From: Streptococcus sp. k-402 | GTDB lineage: Bacteria > Bacillota > Bacilli > Lactobacillales > Streptococcaceae | Direction: 5' to 3' | Length of the DNA: 64,000 nucleotides | NCBI RefSeq assembly: GCF_013277515.1 | Contig: NZ_VMNB01000003.1 | Location: 198,230 to 262,229, forward strand | Shown: one piece after another, positions 26,219 to 33,433 of the stretch | Position numbering within the stretch: the stretch's first letter is position 1 | Layout: every line of letters starts with the position of its first letter | Made by a program: the position numbers and the translations under genes | Notes under the pieces: generated by a model | Seen by the model: the letters and a program-made list of their open reading frames with translations, nothing else | Told to the model about the DNA's origin: nothing | Databases searched by the model: none

Positions 26219-26845
26219 ATGGAACTAGTCTATATGGACGGTAAAAAAGAGCCGTATACTACGAGTGCAATCATAGCTGAATGCGCTGGAATTAAGCACA
26301 GACATTTGAAGATTTTGCTGAATAAGCACCGCGAGGACTTTGAGAGCTTCGGAAAGGTGCAATTTAAAATTTCACCTTCAGAGAGTGGGCAAAATGTACG
26401 AGATTATATTTTGAACGAGCAACAAGCTACTTTGTTAATCACTTACTTACGAAATACAGAACCCGTAAAAGAGTTTAAGAAGAACCTAGTCAAAGCATTC
26501 TTTGAAATGCGTGATGAACTTTCTAAGTTCCGTATGCAGAGGGCGCTAGAAAAGCCAAAAAGAAAAACCTTGCATGACAGCATTGAGAACTGGGAACAAG
26601 CACCAAAGCACGCGCATAGCACCATGAACAACCTGCTACTGAAGGCAGTAACTGACAGGAACGCTAAGCAGTTAAGGGAAGAGCGTGGGGGCTACAATGG
26701 CATTGATAGCTTGACCAGTGACGAGCTGGAGCAATACCAAGCATTTGAGGATATGGTAATAGCCATGATTGGCTTGAATATGAGTTATCAGGAAATCAAA
26801 GCTATGGCATTCAGAAATAAAAAAACACGCCAAAGAAGCGCGTGA
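26219..26845 (+). CDS. Rha-family phage regulatory protein
   Basis: The 208-residue protein has a Rha-type N-terminal domain (TTSAIIAECAGIKHRHLKIL, RDYILNEQQATLLITYLRNT, KEFKKNLVKAFFEMRDEL) and a separate C-terminal part with a helical DNA-binding look. Rha proteins are found in phages and satellites and affect the lysis-lysogeny decision. The start MELVYMDGKK follows GGAG; the frame open from 26162 overlaps the Cro gene. Confidence 0.8.
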   Translation: MELVYMDGKKEPYTTSAIIAECAGIKHRHLKILLNKHREDFESFGKVQFKISPSESGQNVRDYILNEQQATLLITYLRNTEPVKEFKKNLVKAFFEMRDELSKFRMQRALEKPKRKTLHDSIENWEQAPKHAHSTMNNLLLKAVTDRNAKQLREERGGYNGIDSLTSDELEQYQAFEDMVIAMIGLNMSYQEIKAMAFRNKKTRQRSA

Positions 26846-26921
26846 GAGCAACAAAAAAAGGCTTAGCAATAACCACACCGCAGAGCCTTTAACACTAACA
26901 CTAAAACGAATTTAACAAAAA

Positions 26922-26950
26922 GCAGGCAAGCTATTATCAAAGAGGTTTTA
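26922..26950 (+). repeat. 29-bp repeat, copy 2 (after rha)
   Basis: This is a direct copy of 23747-23775 with two mismatches. It lies in the gap between the Rha gene and the next gene. Confidence 0.65.
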
Positions 26951-27030
26951 GTAAGATTTATACCTAGATTATAGCATATTTAGGGTAATTTGACCATACG
27001 GAGAGCGCCAACTCTTAAAACTGGTACTTT

Positions 27031-27064
27031 CTCACGCTTTCAATTTGGCGACTCTGAGCGTGAG
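27031..27064 (+). other. Hairpin leader before the 27112 gene
   Basis: CTCACGCT and AGCGTGAG pair perfectly across 18 bases, 48 bases before the ATG at 27112. No T run follows, so it is not a simple terminator. The gap 26846-27111 otherwise holds the 29-bp repeat and no reading frame. Confidence 0.5.
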
Positions 27065-27111
27065 GATATCCTGTATAGTAAACAACCATTAAAAGGCCAA
27101 CGGAGGAAAAT

Positions 27112-27621
27112 ATGATAGCAGATCAATTAGAAGCTATTTCAACAAATTTAGAAGAAATACAAGAAATTCTTGTAGGAGATGGAACTGCATTAGCTAAAAG
27201 AGAAATCAGCAGGGTATTGAATGACTTGGACGATGTTTATAATGAACTGACTAGCACAGAATACCATGAACAACAGCAAACACTTAAGGAACAGACGGAA
27301 AGGATGAAACAGAGAGTAGTATCTGAGGTAATAGGAGAATTAGAGCAAAAAGAACGGTCTTTTTATGAAAATTATTGGGGCAACTCTAATTTTATAAAAC
27401 TGGTTTCTAGATTTGATGGATTTCTTTTTTTGAGTACTTACCTAGCTGAAATAACTAAAGAAAATGGCTATCCTATGAATCGAAGTCAATTATTAAATTA
27501 CGTCTGGGAACTTTTGGCAGTTGATATTGCAAAGAAAAAACGAGGGCAAAAGAACCTCTTGGATTTATGGACAAGTTCGACTGAGTACACCCGTAGCAAG
27601 ATGATTTATGAGGAAAACTGA
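27112..27621 (+). CDS. Island protein of unknown function (coiled-coil rich)
   Basis: The 169-residue protein has a long charged helical N-terminal part (residues 1-85, AISTNLEEIQEILVGDG, QTLKEQTERMKQRVVSEVIG) likely to form a coiled coil. A compact C-terminal part follows. I recognise no domain. It has a clean GGAGGAAA site and starts a run of tightly packed genes that leads to the replication protein. Confidence 0.6.
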   Translation: MIADQLEAISTNLEEIQEILVGDGTALAKREISRVLNDLDDVYNELTSTEYHEQQQTLKEQTERMKQRVVSEVIGELEQKERSFYENYWGNSNFIKLVSRFDGFLFLSTYLAEITKENGYPMNRSQLLNYVWELLAVDIAKKKRGQKNLLDLWTSSTEYTRSKMIYEEN

Positions 27622-27622
27622 C

Positions 27623-27838
27623 ATGAATGAACTAGATTTAACCAATACACAGGCGCTTATCTTTTCCGTGGTACTGATTGGCTTACTGGTCTATCTAAAC
27701 CACCGAGACCGCAAAAAAAGCGCCCAATTTGAGCGAGAAAACCAACAGACGATAGAAACACCTAGCGAGGATTTAAACCCTGATTATGGGCGATATATCC
27801 AGCTTGCAGGGGTAAGAGTTTACGGAGGCACTGAATGA
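27623..27838 (+). CDS. Small single-pass membrane protein of the island
   Basis: The 71-residue protein has one membrane helix (ALIFSVVLIGLLVYL) near the N-terminus and a charged cytoplasmic tail. The start MNELDLT is chosen after GAGGAAA; it begins 2 bases after the previous stop. Its function is unknown. Confidence 0.6.
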   Translation: MNELDLTNTQALIFSVVLIGLLVYLNHRDRKKSAQFERENQQTIETPSEDLNPDYGRYIQLAGVRVYGGTE

Positions 27839-28176
27839 GTCTATCAGAGAATGACAAACGAGTATTAAGACTAATCAAGGTAGGGGCTGAAAACTCCATA
27901 ACAGGGGCAGAAATCAGCCTGATCACTAAGCTAGCAGAAAGAACCGTGCAAGATATTATCAGCCGTCTAATCACGCGCCATAGCGTTCCTATTGTTGGGG
28001 TTCGACACGGAACATTTAGAGGATATTTTATCCCTGCTAACAAAGAGGAGTTACTGGACGGAGCAAAAGCATTCTATAACCAAGTACAGGAAGAACAGAA
28101 ACGCCTAACTGTCCTTTTAAATGCTGATTTAGAGAGCTACAAAGAAACCTTGAAGGAGGTGGGCGGATATGTTTAG
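27835..28176 (+). CDS. Winged-helix DNA-binding protein of the island
   Basis: The 113-residue protein has an N-terminal winged helix (KRVLRLIKVGAENSITGAEI, LAERTVQDIISRLITRH, VGVRHGTFRGYFIP). Such small proteins occur before the primase gene in streptococcal satellites and phages and may help open the origin or regulate transcription. It overlaps both neighbours by a few bases, so translation is coupled. Confidence 0.68.
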   Translation: MSLSENDKRVLRLIKVGAENSITGAEISLITKLAERTVQDIISRLITRHSVPIVGVRHGTFRGYFIPANKEELLDGAKAFYNQVQEEQKRLTVLLNADLESYKETLKEVGGYV

Positions 28177-28441
28177 CCTAAGCCGAGAAAGTGAGCAAGA
28201 CCTAGTGCATGGCATTCTGGAGGTAGTGGAAAGATACCATGAAGCGCGTGATAGACTCAAACCACGACTGACAGGCTTAATATCAGCCCAGGAAATCATG
28301 GACGAGTTAGATATAAAATACATGACACTCCAAAAGTGGGAAAAAGCAGGGCTAAGACGGTATCAACCACCACTAGAAGATACTAGGAAAATCTATTATA
28401 GAATTTCTGACTTGATGAAGTTTATGGGGGTGGATGAATGA
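28169..28441 (+). CDS. Excisionase/MerR-like HTH protein
   Basis: The 90-residue protein carries a MerR/excisionase-type helix-turn-helix in its C-terminal half (LISAQEIMDELDIKYMTLQK, WEKAGLRRYQPPLEDTRKIY). It may be the Xis partner of the integrase or a transcription factor. AAGGAGG lies before the ATG; the gene overlaps both neighbours. Confidence 0.68.
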   Translation: MFSLSRESEQDLVHGILEVVERYHEARDRLKPRLTGLISAQEIMDELDIKYMTLQKWEKAGLRRYQPPLEDTRKIYYRISDLMKFMGVDE

Positions 28442-28953
28442 GGGTGCTGGAGTTAATTCTATCCGCTGACAAATTGCCTTTGTTTGGCTTTCTCAAGTCA
28501 AATCCTACTCAAGTATGGAAGAATGGGGAACATTACAAATTTATCTACTTTGAGCCAATAGGCGAGGGCTTGACGGCTTTCCACTACAAAGGTTTGTATG
28601 TGGCAGTTAAAGACGAAAACGAGGAAGCAGAGGGCTGGGAACTGACCAGAGATTTAGAGATAGGTTTGGCCAGTCCTGACTTGCTGATGATTCTGAAAGA
28701 TTTAGAGGTAAACAAATTGACCGAGCAACGGCAGGGGCTTGGCATGGAGTTGAAAGGCTGGATTTTCGACCTGATTTGTAACGGCATTTATACCAGGTAC
28801 GAGACTTCTCTATTTGTCCGCTTGCTATTTGTGAATGGCTACAGTTTTAGTCAGCTGGTGGACTTGTTTTCTACAATCGTCAAGCGTAAAGACCTAGCAA
28901 GCTATTTCCTAGAAGTAGCGACAAAATTCTATAAGGAGGTGGCTTTTGAATAG
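28438..28953 (+). CDS. Island protein upstream of primase, possible replication accessory
   Basis: The 171-residue protein has no motif I can name with confidence. A beta-rich first half (KFIYFEPIGEGLTAFHYKGL) is followed by a helical second half. It overlaps the HTH gene by 4 bases and the primase gene by 8, and its position suggests a role in replication. No Walker or metal-binding motif is seen. Confidence 0.55.
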   Translation: MRVLELILSADKLPLFGFLKSNPTQVWKNGEHYKFIYFEPIGEGLTAFHYKGLYVAVKDENEEAEGWELTRDLEIGLASPDLLMILKDLEVNKLTEQRQGLGMELKGWIFDLICNGIYTRYETSLFVRLLFVNGYSFSQLVDLFSTIVKRKDLASYFLEVATKFYKEVAFE

Positions 28954-30469
28954 TGACGACATTGTAAATAAAATCATTGAAGAGAATCAGCAACGTGAAC
29001 CCATTAAGGCAATAGAAGAATCAGAAAGCTATCTGACAACCTTTAAAGGGGTACAAGGCTTTTTATTCAACGTATGTAAGAATCTTGGGGAAGATAGACC
29101 GTCTAAATCTTTGGGGGTTGCTGACTTTCTTAGAAAGTATATCCGATTTGTGAGAATCAGACCAGAAGCGCAGGGACAGAAAACGCCCTTGTATTTCTAT
29201 CATCCTGATAAGGGGATTTGGTTAGAAGATAACGAGTTACTTCAAGATTTAATCTCAACCATTCAACCTGATACGACAGAAAAACAAGCCTTTGATACGA
29301 TTTACAAAATCGCTAGACGTAGCCCGTTGAAGTCTATCCAAAATGATTATACGGTTATCGGAAACCAGCTATATAACGCTAGTAAGGAAACATTTGAACC
29401 TTTAACACCTAGCATTATTGTAACTAGAAAAATCCGTACAAGGTACGACCCAGAAGCCTATGAGCCTACTATACACGGTTGGAAGCCCAGCAAGTGGCTT
29501 GCTGAATTATTTGACAATGATCAAGAATTATATAACCTAGCTATCCAGATTATTAAAGCAAGTATCACAGGTAGAACCCTAAAAAATATCTTTTGGCTTT
29601 ATGGCGAGGGTGGGACTGGTAAAGGAACTTTTCAGCAGTTACTTATTAATCTAGTAGGCATGGAGAACGTTGCAAGTCTCAAGATGACTGAGTTCGATAA
29701 AAGCCGTTTTTCTACCTCCATTCTGTTAGGTAAGAGTCTGGTTATTGGGGACGACGTACAAAAGGATGCAGTTATTAAAGATACGTCAAATATGTTTAGC
29801 CTTGCGACTGGGGACATTATGACTATAGAGGACAAAGGGAAGCGCCCCTATAGTTTACGCTTGAATATGACTATTATCCAGTCATCCAACGGCTTACCAA
29901 GAATGAACGGGGACAGGTCAGCGATTGACAGGCGGTTTAAGATTCTACCATTTACCAAGGTCTTTAAAGGGAAACCAAACAAGGCAATTAAAGACGACTA
30001 CATCAACAGGAAAGAAGTATTAGAGTATCTCACACGCCTAGCCCTTGAAACACCGACAAAGGACATCACACTAGAGAAATCAAAGGAGATTTTGCAAGAA
30101 TACCATGAGGATAACAACCCAGTTATCGCTTTTGTATCTTCATTCTTTACTGATGAACTATCAAGTGAGTTTTTGCCTAATAGTTTTGTTTTCCATAACT
30201 GGAAAGGATTTACGGAATATTATGGGGTGAAACTACACAAGACAGAAATGGGGTTGCATCGAGAGATAAAAAGTAATCTACCAAGTTGGATAACCACAGG
30301 CCAGAAAGTAATACCATCAGGGAGACAACTTCATTCTGGTTTCTATCCGCATGAAGATACAGCGCCTTACGCACATCCATATTTTAACGGTAGGGAAAAG
30401 CCAGAGCAACGGAGAAAAGCTAGAAATGAACGGGGATACTTTAATGGTAAAGCAAAAAAGAAGCAATAA
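28946..30469 (+). CDS. P4-type primase/helicase replication protein of the island
   Basis: The 507-residue protein has a D5-type N-terminal region and a superfamily 3 helicase domain with Walker A GEGGTGKGT (about residue 220), a Walker-B-like block (KSLVIGDDV) and sensor motif TIIQSSNGLPRM. It should open the island origin and drive its replication after induction. It starts with TTG after AGGAGG. The iteron array lies directly downstream, as in SaPI rep-ori modules. Confidence 0.88.
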   Translation: MNSDDIVNKIIEENQQREPIKAIEESESYLTTFKGVQGFLFNVCKNLGEDRPSKSLGVADFLRKYIRFVRIRPEAQGQKTPLYFYHPDKGIWLEDNELLQDLISTIQPDTTEKQAFDTIYKIARRSPLKSIQNDYTVIGNQLYNASKETFEPLTPSIIVTRKIRTRYDPEAYEPTIHGWKPSKWLAELFDNDQELYNLAIQIIKASITGRTLKNIFWLYGEGGTGKGTFQQLLINLVGMENVASLKMTEFDKSRFSTSILLGKSLVIGDDVQKDAVIKDTSNMFSLATGDIMTIEDKGKRPYSLRLNMTIIQSSNGLPRMNGDRSAIDRRFKILPFTKVFKGKPNKAIKDDYINRKEVLEYLTRLALETPTKDITLEKSKEILQEYHEDNNPVIAFVSSFFTDELSSEFLPNSFVFHNWKGFTEYYGVKLHKTEMGLHREIKSNLPSWITTGQKVIPSGRQLHSGFYPHEDTAPYAHPYFNGREKPEQRRKARNERGYFNGKAKKKQ

Positions 30470-30470
30470 C

Positions 30471-30728
30471 TTTATACACTTTATACACTTGATAAAAAAG
30501 TGTTATACTTGCAACCCTTAGAGCGCCAAGGACTTTATACACTTATACACTTTATACGGCAGGTTTTTTCTTTTACAGTATTAAGCACTATAATTCCTGT
30601 AAATTATATAAACTAGTGTATAAAGTGTATAAAGCGTATAAAACAGGGCTTAAACCCTTGATATGACAGGCTTTTAATTTTATACACTTCAAAAATAAAG
30701 TGTATAAAACTTTTTCTAAGTGTATAAA
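30471..30728. other. Iteron-rich replication origin of the island
   Basis: At least ten copies of TTTATACACTT or its complement AAGTGTATAAA, some with one mismatch, occur in this gap (starts near 30471, 30480, 30534, 30542, 30551 forward; 30614, 30623, 30632 reverse; 30679 forward; 30698 and 30718 reverse). Neighbouring copies are spaced by 9 bases. The forward and reverse groups flank an AT-rich centre (30560-30612). This is the arrangement of SaPI-type origins recognised by the adjacent primase-helicase. There is no gene in 30470-30800. Confidence 0.85.
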
Positions 30729-30800
30729 AAACATAGATAAAAATGGCAAAAACAAGGTATTTTACATAATTTACCTTAAAACAGAAAGAGGAAAAACAAC

Positions 30801-31331
30801 ATGACATTAAAAACATTTTCGGATAAAGCCAAAACATTTACTTTCACTTACGAATTTAAAGACCTAGATACTGCTCTGGTAGCAGGTCACGCGCTACTAG
30901 GATATATGACTGGGACTTATGAAGTACCATCTATTTCAATAACTCACAAGGATAAAGGGACGCTTGTAGCTGAGTATGTGGAGGATAAGAAACTAAACAA
31001 GACCTTCAAGCGTATTTGTGACAGTTTCAAAGACTATTACAACCAACTAGTGGACGATGAAGCATTTGAAGAACGTTACAAACGGGAGCGCGTGCTTCAA
31101 CTCAAAGAGTCAGAGGATTTTGAGAGTTTGCTGGAAAAGGTCACAGACTACGAGCTGGAACTATTAGACTATGCTGATCGCTTGCTTTCTGATACGCCTA
31201 TCCCTATGGACTCTATGACTGCTTTTGGTACGTTGGAAAAGCTAGGCGATGAAAGTATTAGCCTACTCCAAAAGTTGGACGTAGAGGGCGAATATAAAGG
31301 CCTTGCTGGTTATACAGAGCATTTGAAGTAG
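30801..31331 (+). CDS. Island protein of unknown function
   Basis: The 176-residue protein is acidic and helical in its C-terminal two thirds (RERVLQLKESEDFESLLEKV). The N-terminal part is mixed alpha-beta. No family is recognised. It follows the origin and is terminated by a hairpin at 31337-31357. GAGGAAAAAC precedes the ATG. Confidence 0.6.
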   Translation: MTLKTFSDKAKTFTFTYEFKDLDTALVAGHALLGYMTGTYEVPSISITHKDKGTLVAEYVEDKKLNKTFKRICDSFKDYYNQLVDDEAFEERYKRERVLQLKESEDFESLLEKVTDYELELLDYADRLLSDTPIPMDSMTAFGTLEKLGDESISLLQKLDVEGEYKGLAGYTEHLK

Positions 31332-31336
31332 AACAC

Positions 31337-31357
31337 AGGGGAGCAATCCCCTTTTTG
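31337..31357 (+). terminator. Intrinsic terminator in the island
   Basis: AGGGGAGCAATCCCCTTTTT forms a short GC-rich hairpin followed by T residues. Confidence 0.8.
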
Positions 31358-31401
31358 TTATCAAGTCAATAGTTTTGGGTTTTTCCATATAGGGGGAAAT
31401 A

Positions 31402-31905
31402 ATGAAGCGGTTAGCAATAGAAACAATCACTAAACCAATGAAGCTGAGAGGAATAACTAAGGGTATAGCTGAGTTGGACGGTCAACGTTTAGAGATTGAT
31501 TTGGATAATTTAATGATTGATTTTGGTGGAGAGTCATTTGAATTAGACAGAATAGCAGGAACTAAGGGAGGTTATCGCTATTTCTTTCTTTGCCCTGATT
31601 GTGGTAGACGGTGCAGGTTGCTTTATAAACGGTATTTGTATTTTAGTTGCGGTACTTGTCTAGATATCCACAAGAGCACTCTTAACCGTAGTAAAACGGA
31701 TTGCCAATACTACTGGGAACTTGCACTAAAAGAAGCCAGAAAGGTAGAACCAGGGTGGAGTCCTAGACGTGGTGGATATATGTTTGATGGTTTCCCTGAA
31801 AGACCAAAGTATATGAAGCGTGACAGGTATCATAAGCACTATAAGAAGTTTTTGAAGTATACTAAAAAAGGGGATAGATTTTGGCTGAATGGTTCTAGAT
31901 TGTGA
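31402..31905 (+). CDS. Zinc-ribbon protein of the island
   Basis: The 167-residue protein has a four-cysteine zinc-ribbon pattern (FLCPDCGRRCRLLYK and YFSCGTCLDIHK). The C-terminal half is strongly basic (MKRDRYHKHYKKFLKYTKKG), suggesting nucleic-acid binding. No specific function is recognised. A GGGGGAAAT site precedes the ATG. Confidence 0.62.
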   Translation: MKRLAIETITKPMKLRGITKGIAELDGQRLEIDLDNLMIDFGGESFELDRIAGTKGGYRYFFLCPDCGRRCRLLYKRYLYFSCGTCLDIHKSTLNRSKTDCQYYWELALKEARKVEPGWSPRRGGYMFDGFPERPKYMKRDRYHKHYKKFLKYTKKGDRFWLNGSRL

Positions 31906-31959
31906 GACAATATGAAGTAGTGTGCAATTTACAAAACGAACACCGTATAAGGGGGAAAT

Positions 31960-32274
31960 ATGGAACGTGATAGCCGAGGGAGATTTTTACCAGGTAACCA
32001 AGTAGCAAAAGGCAACAGGGGCAACAGAAAGCCAAAATATGGCAATAGCAACGCTTTGAAGCATGGACTATGCAGAGGATACACTGGACTGTTACCAAGC
32101 CGAAAAGGTGGGGTGTCTATATATAAAAATGGTGCATACCTTGGAACACTACCAGACAAGTATTTCCACCATTCTGAAGATGGGGCGCTTTGGGTAGATT
32201 ATAACGCTTGTCAGTATTTGATTTCGGTTTGTGGCTTACCTGAGAGTATGTTTAGCGAATCAGAAGAATGGTAA
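31960..32274 (+). CDS. Small protein with a terminase-small-subunit-like N-terminus
   Basis: The 104-residue protein opens with SRGRFLPGNQVAKGNRGNRK and then GNSNALKHG. Gly-Asn repeats ending in an A-x-K-H-G block are typical of the N-terminus of many phage small terminase subunits. The remaining 65 residues do not contain an obvious oligomerisation domain. It may redirect packaging of the helper phage to the island, but it is short for a full TerS. Confidence 0.5.
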   Translation: MERDSRGRFLPGNQVAKGNRGNRKPKYGNSNALKHGLCRGYTGLLPSRKGGVSIYKNGAYLGTLPDKYFHHSEDGALWVDYNACQYLISVCGLPESMFSESEEW

Positions 32275-32385
32275 GGGGGCATATACTTGAACTCCGAGCG
32301 AACGCCGAGAAAACGAAAAAAAGCCAAGGCGCTCCGCCTCAGCTATAATCTCAATAATATTATTATATCACAAAGGAGCGAACTA

Positions 32386-32778
32386 ATGGAGCTGGATAAG
32401 TTTAAAACGATGATGAACGTCAGAGAGCGGATGACTTACTTTCTACGTTTCCAGAGGATGGCAGGGAGTGAAAACCAAGTTAGGATAGACGAAGAGGCTT
32501 GGAAACTTATCTTACCTGATCGGTGGAATTTGAGTGGTGAACATGAAAAGGCAATCCGTGAGGGGTTGGAGATATTCGCCCACGACATCAACAGTATAGA
32601 TAACAAACGAGCCAGAAAATACTTTATTATCCATTATTGCTACATGAGAAAGAAAACTATAAGCGAATGCGTAGAGATGGCAGGTACTAGCTCCACTAGC
32701 TACCACCGATACAAACAGATAGCCGTCTTAAACTTTGCGAGAATCCACCAGAACGGAGAGCTAGAAGTGTATAAGTAG
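32386..32778 (+). CDS. ArpU/RinA-like late regulator
   Basis: The 130-residue protein ends in a sigma-70-region-4-like helix-turn-helix (KTISECVEMAGTSSTSYHRY), preceded by a helical body with RARKYFIIHYCYM. This is the layout of ArpU-type phage late-gene activators. The start MELDKFKTMM follows AAAGGAG. The frame is open upstream to 32287, but that part is rich in Arg and Lys and lacks a ribosome site. Confidence 0.65.
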   Translation: MELDKFKTMMNVRERMTYFLRFQRMAGSENQVRIDEEAWKLILPDRWNLSGEHEKAIREGLEIFAHDINSIDNKRARKYFIIHYCYMRKKTISECVEMAGTSSTSYHRYKQIAVLNFARIHQNGELEVYK

Positions 32779-32831
32779 GCGTTTGTGGTGTTTTGTTGAG
32801 AAATGTTGAGATTTAAGTGAGGGGGGATGAC

Positions 32832-32966
32832 ATGATTGAATATTTTTTGATTGATTTGGAGAATATCCAATTAGAGGGTATGGAGATAGATTTAAACATG
32901 GATTTTGAAATAGATGTTGACCTTGATGGTTTAGATTTAACCTTACTACAAGAATTAGAAGCGTAA
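32832..32966 (+). CDS. Very acidic 44-residue island peptide
   Basis: An ATG at 32832 after a GGGGGG tract encodes MIEYFLIDLENIQLEGMEID and then an alternating acidic-hydrophobic tail (FEIDVDLDGLDLTLLQELEA). It contains about 14 Asp/Glu residues and no Lys or Arg. Acidic mimics of DNA or inhibitors of phage proteins would look like this, but nothing more can be said. It is short, so coding is likely rather than certain. Confidence 0.5.
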   Translation: MIEYFLIDLENIQLEGMEIDLNMDFEIDVDLDGLDLTLLQELEA

Positions 32967-33117
32967 ATGTTGGCAAATGTAGGCGTAGGCTTCATATTCG
33001 CCCCTATTTCACTTGGTTTCGTACTGGACAACTAAAACACCATGGATAAACTAGAAGCTCTCAGAAACGAATCTGGGGGCTTTTGTGAGGTCATAATCTT
33101 ATAAACCACGCGCTTCA

Positions 33118-33226
33118 TGGTATAATATACCTATCAGCAACCAGCAATAAAAAAAGCACGTTTGACCGTGCTAGTTTCTTGCCTGCTGAACTCGTCAAAT
33201 CTTAGCCCTTTTGTGGGGCTTTTTTG
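33118..33226 (+). ncRNA. Candidate small RNA near attR
   Basis: An extended -10 (TGGTATAAT, 33118-33126) is followed by a GCACG/CGTGC hairpin near 33155-33171 and a terminator (AGCCC/GGGGCT with T6) at 33204-33225. The transcript would be about 95 bases with no good reading frame. The stretch 32967-33433 otherwise holds only repeats, attR and the uvrA promoter. Confidence 0.4.
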
Positions 33227-33239
33227 CTCCCCTTTTTGC
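33223..33239 (+). repeat. 17-bp terminal repeat, right copy
   Basis: TTTGCTCCCCTTTTTGC is identical to 22532-22548. An inverted partial copy (GGGGGAGCAAG) follows at about 33248-33258. Confidence 0.6.
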
Positions 33240-33345
33240 GTACTTTGGGGGAGCAAGTAGTAAAAAGTAATATTAGTATTTTTTGTTCAAAAGCGCGTGA
33301 TATAAGGGTTAGGAAGCCCTAAGGAAACATAAAATAAGAAGTTTT

Positions 33346-33370
33346 TATTATACTACAAATTCAGCCTTTT
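33346..33370. other. attR core, 25-bp direct repeat
   Basis: This is a perfect copy of 22437-22461, ending 26 bases before the uvrA -10 box. Host sequence resumes with GGGTAATAGA. Confidence 0.92.
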
Positions 33371-33393
33371 GGGTAATAGAATCTCACTTTTTT

Positions 33394-33402
33394 TGGTATA
33401 AT
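33394..33402 (+). promoter_or_regulatory. Extended -10 of uvrA
   Basis: TGGTATAAT gives an extended -10, with transcription expected to start near 33409. The first in-frame ATG (33401) overlaps this box and cannot be the start codon. The -35 region lies in host DNA just outside attR. Confidence 0.75.
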
Positions 33403-33433
33403 GGTAAGCAATAATGGACTAGAAAGAACAAAG

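Larger units (their letters stand above)
22437..33370. mobile_element. Phage-inducible chromosomal island (PICI-type satellite) at corA/uvrA
   Basis: A 10.9 kb element lies between perfect 25-bp repeats. It has the standard Gram-positive PICI order: int at one end, a leftward repressor, a divergent rightward module with Cro, Rha, a primase-helicase, an iteron origin and a terminal regulator. It has no capsid, tail, portal, large terminase or lysis genes, so it must depend on a helper phage. I recall pneumococcal islands of this kind being described next to uvrA. The repressor lacks a self-cleavage domain, as expected of islands induced by a phage protein rather than by SOS. Confidence 0.88.

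Noticed and set aside
30613..30837. Reading frame on the minus strand across the island origin
   Set aside because: It is produced by the AT-rich iterons, has low-complexity content and no ribosome site.
32287..32385. Extended N-terminus of the ArpU-like protein
   Set aside because: The extra 33 residues are mostly basic low complexity and a proper AAAGGAG precedes the inner ATG at 32386.
33040..33103. Short frame starting MDKLEALRNE near attR
   Set aside because: It is only about 20 codons with no ribosome site.
33401..33433. Longer uvrA start at 33401
   Set aside because: The ATG overlaps the TATAAT -10 box and lies before the expected transcription start. The conserved UvrA N-terminus begins at 33434.
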